Assembly (NCBI RefSeq): GCF_000317125.1
Contig: NC_019695.1
Span: forward strand, 484,336 to 548,335
Direction of reading: 5' to 3'
From: Chroococcidiopsis thermalis PCC 7203
GTDB taxonomy: Bacteria; Cyanobacteriota; Cyanobacteriia; Cyanobacteriales; Chroococcidiopsidaceae
DNA: 64,000 nt
The notes below the pieces were generated by a model. That model had not been told where the DNA came from and did not search any database. It saw nothing but the letters and a program-made list of their open reading frames with translations. Below, piece after piece: positions 51,392-59,574 of the stretch (the stretch's first letter is position 1; each line of letters opens with the position of its first letter). The position numbers and the translations under genes are program-made.

Positions 51392-51958
51392 TTAGTCAAT
51401 CCATTCTAGAAGTCCTAAAGAGGTTATACTACCGATTAAATGAGTTCCGATTAAGTTAACGTTAGATAAGATTACCAAAATATCTAAAGAACGAATTAGA
51501 TTTTGGCGATTATATATTGCGACCCCCTGGGGAACGGATAAAGATTTTGATAATACTGCGATCGCGCTGACTTCTGAGGCAACAAAAGCGATTAACATTC
51601 CGATAAAACTGACGATTAAACCAATTTTTAAAGCTTGAATGACTTCTTCTTTGCGAGGATGAATCGTGCGATCGCTTGATTGCAAGCGTCTAGCTAAACT
51701 TCGATCTCTAAAAGCCCAAACTACGCTAAAGGCAGCTAGTAATACACCGACAATTGCTAGAAATATACTCAGGCTAATACTGGCATTCTCTGCTACCTCG
51801 CTGGCATTGCGGCTAAGGATGGCAAATATTAAAGCAATTCCAGAGGTACTCGCTAATGCTAGCTGTATCCAAAAGCTAAATCGACTTACAATCCGAAAAG
51901 CAGCGGCGAATCTTTGTTTAGTTGGTGTTGGTAATGAGTCTTTGATTATTTCAGACAT
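51392..51958 (-). CDS. DUF3611 membrane protein
   Basis: 188 residues with four predicted helices (about 30-52, 60-85, 110-135, 160-180). RFAAAFRIVSRFSFWIQLAL and the following helices match DUF3611, a family shared by cyanobacteria and plastids with no known function. Stands alone, downstream of nothing obvious. Confidence 0.82.
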   Translation of the reverse strand: MSEIIKDSLPTPTKQRFAAAFRIVSRFSFWIQLALASTSGIALIFAILSRNASEVAENASISLSIFLAIVGVLLAAFSVVWAFRDRSLARRLQSSDRTIHPRKEEVIQALKIGLIVSFIGMLIAFVASEVSAIAVLSKSLSVPQGVAIYNRQNLIRSLDILVILSNVNLIGTHLIGSITSLGLLEWID

Positions 51959-52210
51959 GTATTTCTCTCACAGGCATATTTTACCTTTGTTATAAAGAAG
52001 CTATTGAGAGAAATCATCAACCCAAAGTTAGCTGTTGGGATAATTTTATATATAATGAGATAGACCGAGGGGTAGGTTCACCAGCAACCTCTGCGTTTAT
52101 GTAAAGATATTTTTAAACCTAGCTTTCTCAGGATATGGCAAGGGGTCTGGATTTTATGTCGCGCAAAGTCGCAAAGACGCGAAGAAGAACGCAAAAAGGC
52201 TTTGAACGAG

Positions 52211-53032
52211 CTACTTAGAGGGTTTGAAGTTGGAAAATTCGCAAATTGCACTGAAGGAACAGTACCGACAGTGATAACCTGGATTGGGAGGAAAGATTTT
52301 ACTAAAATTATAGGGGTTTTGTTCGTATTTATTAATATCTCGCTGGTGGCGAATTGCAATCCTTGCCAGTTGACTTTCAATTGCGTCGAGTTGACTGGGA
52401 GTGACGCGAATTAGAGCGGAGGTTTTACACTGTTCTAAATTATAAAAGGAAGCAACTGCTGTATATTGAGGATATAAATAACGGGCAGCAACGAGGTAGA
52501 CAAATGCTTGTCTTTGGTCGAAGATAGATTTACCCGTTTTAAAATCGATAATGTGTAATGTTTTATCTGATTCTGTTAAAATACAGTCCATCGTAGCATA
52601 GAGTCGAAATCGGTAGTTTTGTTGTTCGATCCAAATTGGTTTAGGAAATCCTTCCTCACCACTAGTTAATTCAATAATATGTTTTCCTACTAATAATGGA
52701 TGAGCGTGATAATTTTTGAGAATCTGCGTTACTCGCTGCTGAACTTGTGTGGTTAATTTGCCGAGTTTAAGTAACTGCGAGACTCTTTCCACGCCATCAG
52801 GTTGAGTCAGAAATTGACGGTGACGGTGGAACTCGTAAACGCCTTTTTGCGCCAACAACCCAATTCGCTGCGGAATGCTAGCTTGGGTAAGTAACGATTG
52901 AACGATCGGTTCTTTTTGTCTCGCTTTGATAAAACCCCGCTTCATTTGGCAATGCCAGCGTTCTTGTCCTACGGCTGGGACAACTAACGACCACAAGTGA
53001 TAACTAACAAAGGGTTGCCCAAGAATTGGCAT
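52211..53032 (-). CDS. PD-(D/E)XK nuclease with Cys cluster (RecB/Cas4-like)
   Basis: 273 residues from ATG 53032 (MPILGQPFVSYHLWSLVVPA). Nuclease core: RLYATMDCILTESDKTLHII followed by DFKTGK, giving the catalytic D...DxK, and a Q-x6-Y type motif QRQAFVYLVAARYLYP. One upstream Cys (RWHC) plus CRYCSFSAIC at the C-terminus make the four-cysteine arrangement that binds an Fe-S cluster in Cas4/AddB-like nucleases. No CRISPR array or cas genes are in the window, so a DNA repair role is more likely. Divergent from the phosphohexomutase gene. Confidence 0.85.
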   Translation of the reverse strand: MPILGQPFVSYHLWSLVVPAVGQERWHCQMKRGFIKARQKEPIVQSLLTQASIPQRIGLLAQKGVYEFHRHRQFLTQPDGVERVSQLLKLGKLTTQVQQRVTQILKNYHAHPLLVGKHIIELTSGEEGFPKPIWIEQQNYRFRLYATMDCILTESDKTLHIIDFKTGKSIFDQRQAFVYLVAARYLYPQYTAVASFYNLEQCKTSALIRVTPSQLDAIESQLARIAIRHQRDINKYEQNPYNFSKIFPPNPGYHCRYCSFSAICEFSNFKPSK

Positions 53033-53105
53033 CGTTCTCAGAAGAAACAACAAAGATACGGACTGTCTAACAAAGGAGTGAAGCAAGAAACTTCTTGTAC
53101 TATTA

Positions 53106-54557
53106 ATGATGAATATAGGGTGGCAAACTGTGAATGCCAGTCAAATCGGCAAAATTAAATTCGGTACTGACGGATGGCGGGGAATCATCGCTGATGATTT
53201 TACCTTCGCCAACGTCCGACGAGTGACAAGGGCGATCGCAAGTTACCTAGAAACTGCATACACTAAAAGTAGACCAGTTTTGGTGGCGTACGACACCCGT
53301 TTTCTGGCAGAAAAATTTGCCCGTACCGCTGCCGAAGTCTTAGCAGAATTGGGATGGAGTGTGAAAATTACCGATCGCGATTGTCCGACTCCGGTAATTG
53401 CTTATAATGCCCGTTACTTAAACTCAGCAGGGGCATTAATGTTCACCGCTAGCCACAACCCTGCACCCTATTGCGGGATTAAATACATTCCCGACTATGC
53501 TGGTCCTGCTACTCCAGAGATTACTGATACAATTGTGGCAAATATTTTTGGTGTGGAGGATACTCCGCCAAAATTTATCCGCAATGACAGAATTTCTACT
53601 TTTAATCCCCAGCCCGAATATCTGAAATTTATCTATTCTCTGATTGATATCGAAAAAATTCGTCATGCTAGGCTGAGGGTAAAGTATGATGCCCTCTACT
53701 CGACTTCTCGCGGCTACCTAGATACGGTATTGAGATACTGCGGTTGCGAGTTAGAAACATTCCACGCCTACCGAGATGTCTTGTTTGGTGGTGGAATGCC
53801 GGAACCACAAGGCAAACAGTTAACTCAGTTGGTAGCAGCCGTACAAGCAGATGCCGCTGACTTGGGCTTAGCTACGGATGGAGATAGCGATCGCTTCGGT
53901 ATTGTAGACGAATTGGGCAATATTTTAACCCCGAATGCTGTCTTGTTACTGCTTGCCCGTCACTTAATTGAAAATAAAGGCAAAACAGGAGCGATCGTCC
54001 GTACTGTCGCCACCACACGTTTACTCGATAATTTTGCCGTTAAATACAGATTACCTTTGTACGAAACTCCTGTAGGATTCAAGTATATTGGGGAAAAAAT
54101 GCGCGAAACCACTGTCTTGATTGGCGGCGAAGAATCGGGTGGTTTAAGCGTAATCGGACATATTCCCGAAAAAGATGGGATACTCGCAAATATGCTAGTT
54201 GCTGAGGCGATCGCCTATGCAGGTAAGCCATTGAGTCAGTTAGTTGCAGAAGCAATTGCTGATGCTGATGGTCCCCTGTACAACCACCGCATCGATTTGC
54301 ACCTCAGCGATGCCCACAAAGCCGCCATTATCGACAGTTTTACTCAAAATCCTCCCAGGGCGATCGCCGGAATCGCAGTTAAAGAGGTCAGTCGCAAAGA
54401 CGGAGTTAAACTGTATTTAGCAGAGGGCAGTTGGATACTGTTACGCCCATCAGGTACGGAACCCCTCATGCGCGTCTACATGGAAACCAACTCTCTCGAC
54501 AAGCAAGATCGAATTGTGATGGAAATGGAAAGAGCGATCGGGCAAATTGGTATATAG
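53106..54557 (+). CDS. Phosphoglucomutase/phosphomannomutase family protein
   Basis: 483 residues. Alpha-D-phosphohexomutase with four domains: substrate start IKFGTDGWRGIIADDFT, phosphoserine loop MFTASHNPAPYCGIKY, metal loop ATDGDSDRFGIVDE, sugar loop GGEESGGLS and phosphate loop RPSGTEPLMRVY. Interconverts hexose 1- and 6-phosphates; glucose, mannose or glucosamine specificity cannot be read reliably. Divergent from the nuclease gene with a 73-base gap. Confidence 0.92.
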   Translation: MMNIGWQTVNASQIGKIKFGTDGWRGIIADDFTFANVRRVTRAIASYLETAYTKSRPVLVAYDTRFLAEKFARTAAEVLAELGWSVKITDRDCPTPVIAYNARYLNSAGALMFTASHNPAPYCGIKYIPDYAGPATPEITDTIVANIFGVEDTPPKFIRNDRISTFNPQPEYLKFIYSLIDIEKIRHARLRVKYDALYSTSRGYLDTVLRYCGCELETFHAYRDVLFGGGMPEPQGKQLTQLVAAVQADAADLGLATDGDSDRFGIVDELGNILTPNAVLLLLARHLIENKGKTGAIVRTVATTRLLDNFAVKYRLPLYETPVGFKYIGEKMRETTVLIGGEESGGLSVIGHIPEKDGILANMLVAEAIAYAGKPLSQLVAEAIADADGPLYNHRIDLHLSDAHKAAIIDSFTQNPPRAIAGIAVKEVSRKDGVKLYLAEGSWILLRPSGTEPLMRVYMETNSLDKQDRIVMEMERAIGQIGI

Positions 54558-54667
54558 ATAAGTCAAAAGTTAAAAGTTAAAAGTCAAAACTGAGAAGTCA
54601 GGAGTCAAAAGTCAGGAGAAATATAAACACGAACTCTCACTACTCCCTACTCCCTACTCCCTAATCT

Positions 54668-54937
54668 ATGAAATCCTTCGCTAGTCTTCTCACTTCTTCT
54701 ATTGTCGCTGTTTGGATTGTGGCGATCTCGCTGCTATCTATGCAAAATGCCGATCCAATTCGGCTGAAGTTTTTACGCTACCAGACAATTCAATTACCAG
54801 TTGGTTTTGTTTTGGCTGTTAGTGCTGGGGTAGGGGTGGTTGCAACGGCTTTGATGCAGCCTCTCTGGGGTATAGGGAGTACACCTGCACGATCTATTGA
54901 GGAAGACATTGAAGATGAATTTTCTTTTGATGAATAG
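54668..54937 (+). CDS. LapA-like (DUF1049) small membrane protein
   Basis: 89 residues: two hydrophobic helices (about 8-25 and 43-65) around QNADPIRLKFLRYQTIQLPV, the LapA/DUF1049 signature, and an acidic tail EEDIEDEFSFDE. In E. coli LapA takes part in lipopolysaccharide assembly control; the cyanobacterial role is unknown. CTACTCC heptamers lie immediately upstream. Confidence 0.8.
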   Translation: MKSFASLLTSSIVAVWIVAISLLSMQNADPIRLKFLRYQTIQLPVGFVLAVSAGVGVVATALMQPLWGIGSTPARSIEEDIEDEFSFDE

Positions 54938-54938
54938 T

Positions 54939-54966
54939 GTAGAGACGCTACGCCATAACATCTCTA
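54939..54966. repeat. Degenerate GTAGAGACG...CTCTAC palindrome
   Basis: GTAGAGACGCTACG then CATAACATCTCTAC: a decayed copy of the palindrome seen perfectly at 41437 and 48701. It starts two bases after the LapA-like stop. Confidence 0.75.
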
Positions 54967-54995
54967 CAATCTACAAAATAGAGAACTCCTGTATG

Positions 54996-55529
54996 CTATT
55001 CCGATAAGCGAATCTCTTTGTGAGACTGCTTGCTTCTGTCTGGCATAGATCCATTGTGATAGGTTTTGGCGTACTGCTTTTCAGGATCGATACCTTTGAA
55101 TGTGGGGGGTATCCAAACGCGGACAACGAGTAGGGCTGCTAATACCAGCAGAAAGGCACATGCAGCTAAGATCTGATTCCAGGGAACTTCTAAAACTCCC
55201 CGCACGATCACTTCTCGCAATACAGATACAATAGACACTTCCACCATTACACCAATCGATACTCGCTGTTCTTGCAGGTAGATAATTAGCAGTCGGAACA
55301 ACTCAACCAGAATCAGTAGGAACAGAATATCAGCCGCGATTTGGTGGAAATTAAGAGGGGGTAGCAACATAAAGAATATTCCCCTCAGTTGAATTGCCAT
55401 GACACAGAACAAACCAACGCACAGAGAGATGACAATTAAATCCTGAATAGTTTCTAAGCTACGCACGATCGCACTACGATTGAAAAATTCGTACCAATAA
55501 TGCAATGGGCTTTTTAAAGGCTGATTCAT
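54996..55529 (-). CDS. PsiE-like membrane protein
   Basis: 177 residues with four hydrophobic helices (about 28-50, 57-82, 88-108, 118-140). The segment LEVPWNQILAACAFLLVLAA and ILVELFRLLIIYLQEQRVSI resemble the phosphate-starvation-inducible PsiE family. No Pho-box was recognised upstream. The basic tail (YHNGSMPDRSKQSHKE) is cytosolic by prediction. Function unknown. Confidence 0.8.
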   Translation of the reverse strand: MNQPLKSPLHYWYEFFNRSAIVRSLETIQDLIVISLCVGLFCVMAIQLRGIFFMLLPPLNFHQIAADILFLLILVELFRLLIIYLQEQRVSIGVMVEVSIVSVLREVIVRGVLEVPWNQILAACAFLLVLAALLVVRVWIPPTFKGIDPEKQYAKTYHNGSMPDRSKQSHKEIRLSE

Positions 55530-55835
55530 TGGGAAATTCTCCTGTGTGCGGTTAGCTCGTTATGCTTACATTAACTTATGTTTTTAAGTTTTAAATTTTG
55601 AAAAAGTTATATAAATAATTATTGTCCTCGATCGCGAGCGACAACTACGACTATTTGCAGAAGACTGGTAATCATTGCTGGGTTGAGTATCTGGAGCGAT
55701 CGCCTGCCAAATTTTTTTCAAAATAGGTCAACATACCGCAGAGATTTTGTTCTCTAAGCACATCTTTCCTTAGGAGGATTTGGGAAATTATGTGCGATGA
55801 TTTCATGGAAAAAGTTTGTTTGAGGTGTAACTTGC
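55530..55835. promoter_or_regulatory. 306-base divergent spacer
   Basis: Between the PsiE-like and DUF4168 genes. AT-rich in the first 90 bases. A TTAGGAGG sequence at 55771-55778 resembles a ribosome site but no good frame starts after it. Nothing else recognised. Confidence 0.4.
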
Positions 55836-56405
55836 ATGAAAGCTAGATATCTATCATTCATAGGTATGGCGATCGCAGTGGCATTGAGTGGTGGTGCTGC
55901 TTGGGCGCAATCAGGTTCTGTACCGAAAGAAATCCAGCTTTCACAGACAGATAGCCCGTCCCAAAATCCGACTCAACCAACTCAACCTTCTCAGTCTCAG
56001 CCACCAACTCAAAAACCAGCCCCAGCGCAGGTTAGTCAGAAAGAACTGCAACAATTTGCTAACGCAGTCAAAAAACTACAACCTATCCAAGAGAACGCCC
56101 AAAATCAGATTGTTCAAGCAATTCAACAGGAAGATTTGAGCGAAAAACGGTTTGGGGAAATTTACCAATCGCGCCGAAATCCTCAAGCGCAGCCTACAGC
56201 CAAAATTACCCCTGACGAAAACAAGAAATTCGATCAAGCCAACGCCAAAATCGAAAAAATTGAGCAGTCCACCCAAGGGCAAATGGAGCAAGCTGTCAAG
56301 GGGGAAGGTTTAGATATCCAGCGATTTAATCAAATCTTTCTCACCCTGAGACAAAATCCAGACTTACTGCAAAAAGTGCGAGAAATGATTAAGACTGCTG
56401 GCTAA
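55836..56405 (+). CDS. Secreted DUF4168 protein
   Basis: 189 residues. Signal peptide to about residue 24 (GGAAWAQSG), then a low-complexity Pro/Gln/Ser linker (about 40-65), then two copies of a helical unit: ELQQFANAVKKLQPIQENAQ and KFDQANAKIEKIEQSTQGQM, the DUF4168 pattern (each followed by RFGEIY or RFNQIF). Periplasmic; function unknown. Ends just before a 41-base tandem repeat. Confidence 0.82.
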   Translation: MKARYLSFIGMAIAVALSGGAAWAQSGSVPKEIQLSQTDSPSQNPTQPTQPSQSQPPTQKPAPAQVSQKELQQFANAVKKLQPIQENAQNQIVQAIQQEDLSEKRFGEIYQSRRNPQAQPTAKITPDENKKFDQANAKIEKIEQSTQGQMEQAVKGEGLDIQRFNQIFLTLRQNPDLLQKVREMIKTAG

Positions 56406-56450
56406 TTAGTGGCTAGTGGTTAGAGGCTAGTGGCTAGTGGCTAGTGGCTA

Positions 56451-56573
56451 GACAAAGATTCTAGTCACCAGCCACCAGTCACTAGTCACAAGGCAAAGAT
56501 TCTAGTCACCAGCCACCAGTCACTAGTCACAAGGCAAAGATTCTAGTCACCAGCCACCAGTCACTAGTCACTA
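56451..56573. repeat. 41-base tandem repeat, three copies
   Basis: Unit begins GCAAAGATTCTAGTCACC and continues with CAGCCACCAGTCACTAGTCACAAG; three copies, the third diverging at its end. The unit itself is built of heptamers (AGTCACC/AGTCACT), i.e. a higher-order repeat. It lies in the gap between the DUF4168 and CHAT genes, which converge here, preceded by CTAGTGG heptamers on the opposite strand sense (possible long hairpin). Confidence 0.9.
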
Positions 56574-56575
56574 GA

Positions 56576-59317
56576 CTACAGCCAATTCCCTACCAAAACG
56601 TAGGGTGCCCAGTAAACTGGATGGCGATAGCGTGGGTTTTGTAGTAGAGCAAGTTGAGCGCGGCGGAGTGCCTCGGCTTTTGTCATCTCAGCCGTAGATA
56701 GCTCCTGGTAGAACTGACTCATGAGCGGTACGGTAGCAGCATCGCTGACATACCAGAGAGTTGCCAAGGTACTACGCGCCCCGGCTCTGACCGCGACTCC
56801 AGCCATACCGAGAGCAGCGCGTCTATCTCCAGCAACAGTACGACAGCCGCTCAATACCAGAAGTTCGATCGCATTTGGTCGTTCTAAGTCCGAGCTAGGT
56901 TCGCGTACCCGCAGCAGTTCGTCTAACTGCTTAACATTGATCGGTCCATCCCAAGCGAGAATATATGTCTGATCGGCTTGCGAACCAAACTGAGCGTGAC
57001 TGGCAATATGGACGATGGAAAAAGGCAGAGATTTAATTTGGTTTCTCAGCGATGTGCTAGTGAAATTTTGATTGAGTAACTCTCTTCCTGGCACTTCCGA
57101 GCGAATTTGATTCAGCTCTAAGGCTACATTCGTCAGCGCTGGATAATCTCCTCGTGGTTCGGTCAGTCCAGCAGTCAAGGCTCTCAAACGCTCTCGGCTT
57201 AAAGGCTGGGGCTGGAGTAATTCTAGACTGGGCGTGAGAGCAACGCTATATTTTTGGACGAGAAACTGTTTGCCATCGTGCAGAGCCGCCATTGGTAGTT
57301 TCTGCAAGGAAATATCTAGCACGAATACCAAAGTTGTTACACCACTTTTTTCAATATCGGCAGCGGCGGGTCGGATCAACCAGTCATAAACTTGTTGGGA
57401 GAGAGTCAAAAAGTCTTGAGAGTAGCGGATAACCAAATTTTGCCGTAACTGGTCGATCGCGCTTTCGACTTGAGTGCGCGGTAAAGCCGTAGCATAATGA
57501 CGCAAAGGTTGCTTGGGCAAGCTGACAATAACTTCCAAACGGTCTTCTAAAATCACCGGATAGATCACAGCCGCTTGAGGATCGACGCGATCGATTTGAG
57601 TTGGCTGGGTATCTAAACAAGCTGCTCGAAAGAAATCGACGAGTTCGGCAGCTTTGAGAGATTCAAAGACGGTACGAGCTTGGTTGAGATTCTCTTGACT
57701 CGGTTGAGTGCCATCATCTTGCAACAGCAACCCGACAAACTGCCGATACACCGGTTCTACGCTCTCGCGAAAAGAAAACTGTACGGTGGGATTGATGCTA
57801 ACTAGATCGTTACGCAGAGATTGGAGAGTTTTCACCGCATCAGCATAAGCCGCGATCGCACCTTGATTATCTTTCTCTGCTTTCAGCAGCCTTCCCAACT
57901 GCCATTGCCAGCTATAAGCAATATCTGGAGCATCAATTGACTGAGTAATCAACAGTGCTTGCTGAGTCAGTTTCTTTGCCTCTGCCAACTGTCCGACTTG
58001 CTCGTACAATCCACCCAAGCTACCCAAAGCATAAGCTTCAGCTCGCGGATCTTTCAAACTCCTTGCCTGTTGCACCGCAGTTGCTAGAACTTGGGCAATT
58101 TCTTGGGTTGTTGGTAGTTGGTAGTTGGTAGTTGCTCCCTCAGCTCCCTGGGCTCCCTCAGCTCTCTTCCCCCTGCTCCCTAGTTTCATCAAACTATCGG
58201 CAAAGTTAATATGGGCGTAAACTGTAGCTCGGCTGGGAGGTAGTTGGGCTAGTTGAGTTTCGATTTGAGGAATTAATTCTCGGGCGGCTGAATCTCGTTG
58301 AGTTTGACTCAATAGTTGTAGTTGGTTCAGCTGGGCTTGAAGCTTGGTACTAGCAGTAGGAGCAGACTTTTCTGCTTGTTGATAGTAATCTAAAGCAGCG
58401 TCGGTATCTCCTTGAGCGCTGACCGTGTTACCTAAACTCAACAGTGTCGCTGCGGTTTCTGGCGCAGAAGGTAGGCTTTGGGCAATCTGCAAACTTTCTT
58501 GTAGGGTTTTGCGAGACTGTTCCAAATCACCAACTTGTTGTAAAACCTCTCCCAGGCTGCGCAAACTAACTGCTTTAGTCAGAGAAGCGGGAGTATTGCC
58601 CAGAGATTTGTTGATTTCAGTCGATTTTGTTAAGGCACGGCTGTACAGTCCCATCGCCCGTAATGCTTGGACGGAATTAATTTGGCTGCGGATCTCTCCT
58701 GCTTTATTACCAACTTGAGTATAAAGCGCTGCCGATCGCCCCCAAGTCTCGATCGCCGTTTCTGCTTCCCCTGTCAATAATTGCAGTCTGGCTTGGATGT
58801 CTAAGGCTTGGGCGAGAACTTCTTGGGTGCGGGAGTCGGTAGGGGCGCACTGCTGTGCGCCCGTACAGGGGAGTCGGGAGTCGGGGGTTTTCTCTGCTGC
58901 GTATCCGAGCAACTTGAGACTCTCATCGATCGCCTGTTTTGCTTCTGTCCAAGCGCCGAGTTGTTGATATGTCAGCGAGAGATTGCTCAAAGCTAGGGCT
59001 TGCTTGAGAGTATCGTTTTTAGTTCGATAATCTTGCAGTGCTTGTTGCAGTATGTTGACTGCCTCTGCATACTTACCTGCGTCGTAGAATGTTTTACCTT
59101 GTTGCAGGCGATCGCCCTTCTGTGCGATCGGGATTGACTGACTGGGAATCGTCGTAGAGGGGGCGGGAATTTTGGCGATCGCGGGTACTTGTGTCGTACA
59201 CAGCAATGCGATCGAGGCAAGCAAGCTATAAATAATCCGTTTTCTATTGAAATATATTGGCTTTAGTTGAAATCGAAAATGGGAAGCAACAGATTTTTTT
59301 CTATTTGAGTTTTTCAT
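56576..59317 (-). CDS. Secreted TPR-CHAT protein (caspase-like protease fold)
   Basis: 913 residues from ATG 59317 (MKNSNRKKSVASHF); the GTG 45 bases upstream lies inside a palindromic repeat. Signal peptide after a basic N-terminus (RIIYSLLASIALLCTTQVPA). About 60-520: tetratricopeptide repeats (ALALSNLSLTYQQLGAWTEA, and others). C-terminal CHAT domain with catalytic-type His774 in HIASHAQFG and Cys825 in LSGCRTVAG, ending YWAPYVLVGNW. CHAT proteins are caspase/separase-like peptidases; here exported. Two stretches (AEKTPDSRLPCTGAQQCAPT and GSRGKRAEGAQGAEGA with TTNYQLPTTQ) are translated repeats. Adjacent TpsA gene upstream on the same strand. Confidence 0.93.
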   Translation of the reverse strand: MKNSNRKKSVASHFRFQLKPIYFNRKRIIYSLLASIALLCTTQVPAIAKIPAPSTTIPSQSIPIAQKGDRLQQGKTFYDAGKYAEAVNILQQALQDYRTKNDTLKQALALSNLSLTYQQLGAWTEAKQAIDESLKLLGYAAEKTPDSRLPCTGAQQCAPTDSRTQEVLAQALDIQARLQLLTGEAETAIETWGRSAALYTQVGNKAGEIRSQINSVQALRAMGLYSRALTKSTEINKSLGNTPASLTKAVSLRSLGEVLQQVGDLEQSRKTLQESLQIAQSLPSAPETAATLLSLGNTVSAQGDTDAALDYYQQAEKSAPTASTKLQAQLNQLQLLSQTQRDSAARELIPQIETQLAQLPPSRATVYAHINFADSLMKLGSRGKRAEGAQGAEGATTNYQLPTTQEIAQVLATAVQQARSLKDPRAEAYALGSLGGLYEQVGQLAEAKKLTQQALLITQSIDAPDIAYSWQWQLGRLLKAEKDNQGAIAAYADAVKTLQSLRNDLVSINPTVQFSFRESVEPVYRQFVGLLLQDDGTQPSQENLNQARTVFESLKAAELVDFFRAACLDTQPTQIDRVDPQAAVIYPVILEDRLEVIVSLPKQPLRHYATALPRTQVESAIDQLRQNLVIRYSQDFLTLSQQVYDWLIRPAAADIEKSGVTTLVFVLDISLQKLPMAALHDGKQFLVQKYSVALTPSLELLQPQPLSRERLRALTAGLTEPRGDYPALTNVALELNQIRSEVPGRELLNQNFTSTSLRNQIKSLPFSIVHIASHAQFGSQADQTYILAWDGPINVKQLDELLRVREPSSDLERPNAIELLVLSGCRTVAGDRRAALGMAGVAVRAGARSTLATLWYVSDAATVPLMSQFYQELSTAEMTKAEALRRAQLALLQNPRYRHPVYWAPYVLVGNWL
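58108..58183. repeat. Heptamer arrays inside the CHAT gene
   Basis: GTAGTTG units followed by GCTCCCT/CAGCTCCCTGG units. Read in frame between two TPR units. Confidence 0.88.
58831..58886. repeat. Palindrome plus GGGAGTC heptamers inside the CHAT gene
   Basis: GTAGGGGCGCAC / GTGCGCCCGTAC with short centre (58838-58865), bracketed by GGGAGTC units. Same composite structure as 26185-26235 in cbiG-cobJ. Confidence 0.9.
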
Positions 59318-59350
59318 ACCATTGATTTTTAAACGAGATAACGACGATCT

Positions 59351-59378
59351 GTAGAGGCGCACAGTTGTGCGCCCCTAC
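59351..59378. repeat. 28-base GTAG...CTAC palindrome with decayed neighbours
   Basis: GTAGAGGCGCAC / GTGCGCCCCTAC, followed by partial copies TGCGTCCCTAC and TGCGCGCCCCTA to about 59413. In the spacer (59318-59574) upstream of the CHAT gene. Confidence 0.88.
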
Positions 59379-59574
59379 ACAAGTTATGCGTCCCTACAAA
59401 TTGCGCGCCCCTATAGATATGTTTTGCATCCTTTTCCTACCGATCCTCACGGACGATTTCTAGGTACAACTAGAGGACTAGAGGGAATCGTACCACTTAC
59501 GGCTCAAAACCAGCATTAACTAGTCGTGAATTTTTAGCCGGAAATTTTAAATCGTAAATTTTAGCTCGTAAAGT

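Noticed and set aside
56451-56573. CRISPR-like array
   Set aside because: Repeats are directly tandem with no unique spacers, and no cas genes are present.
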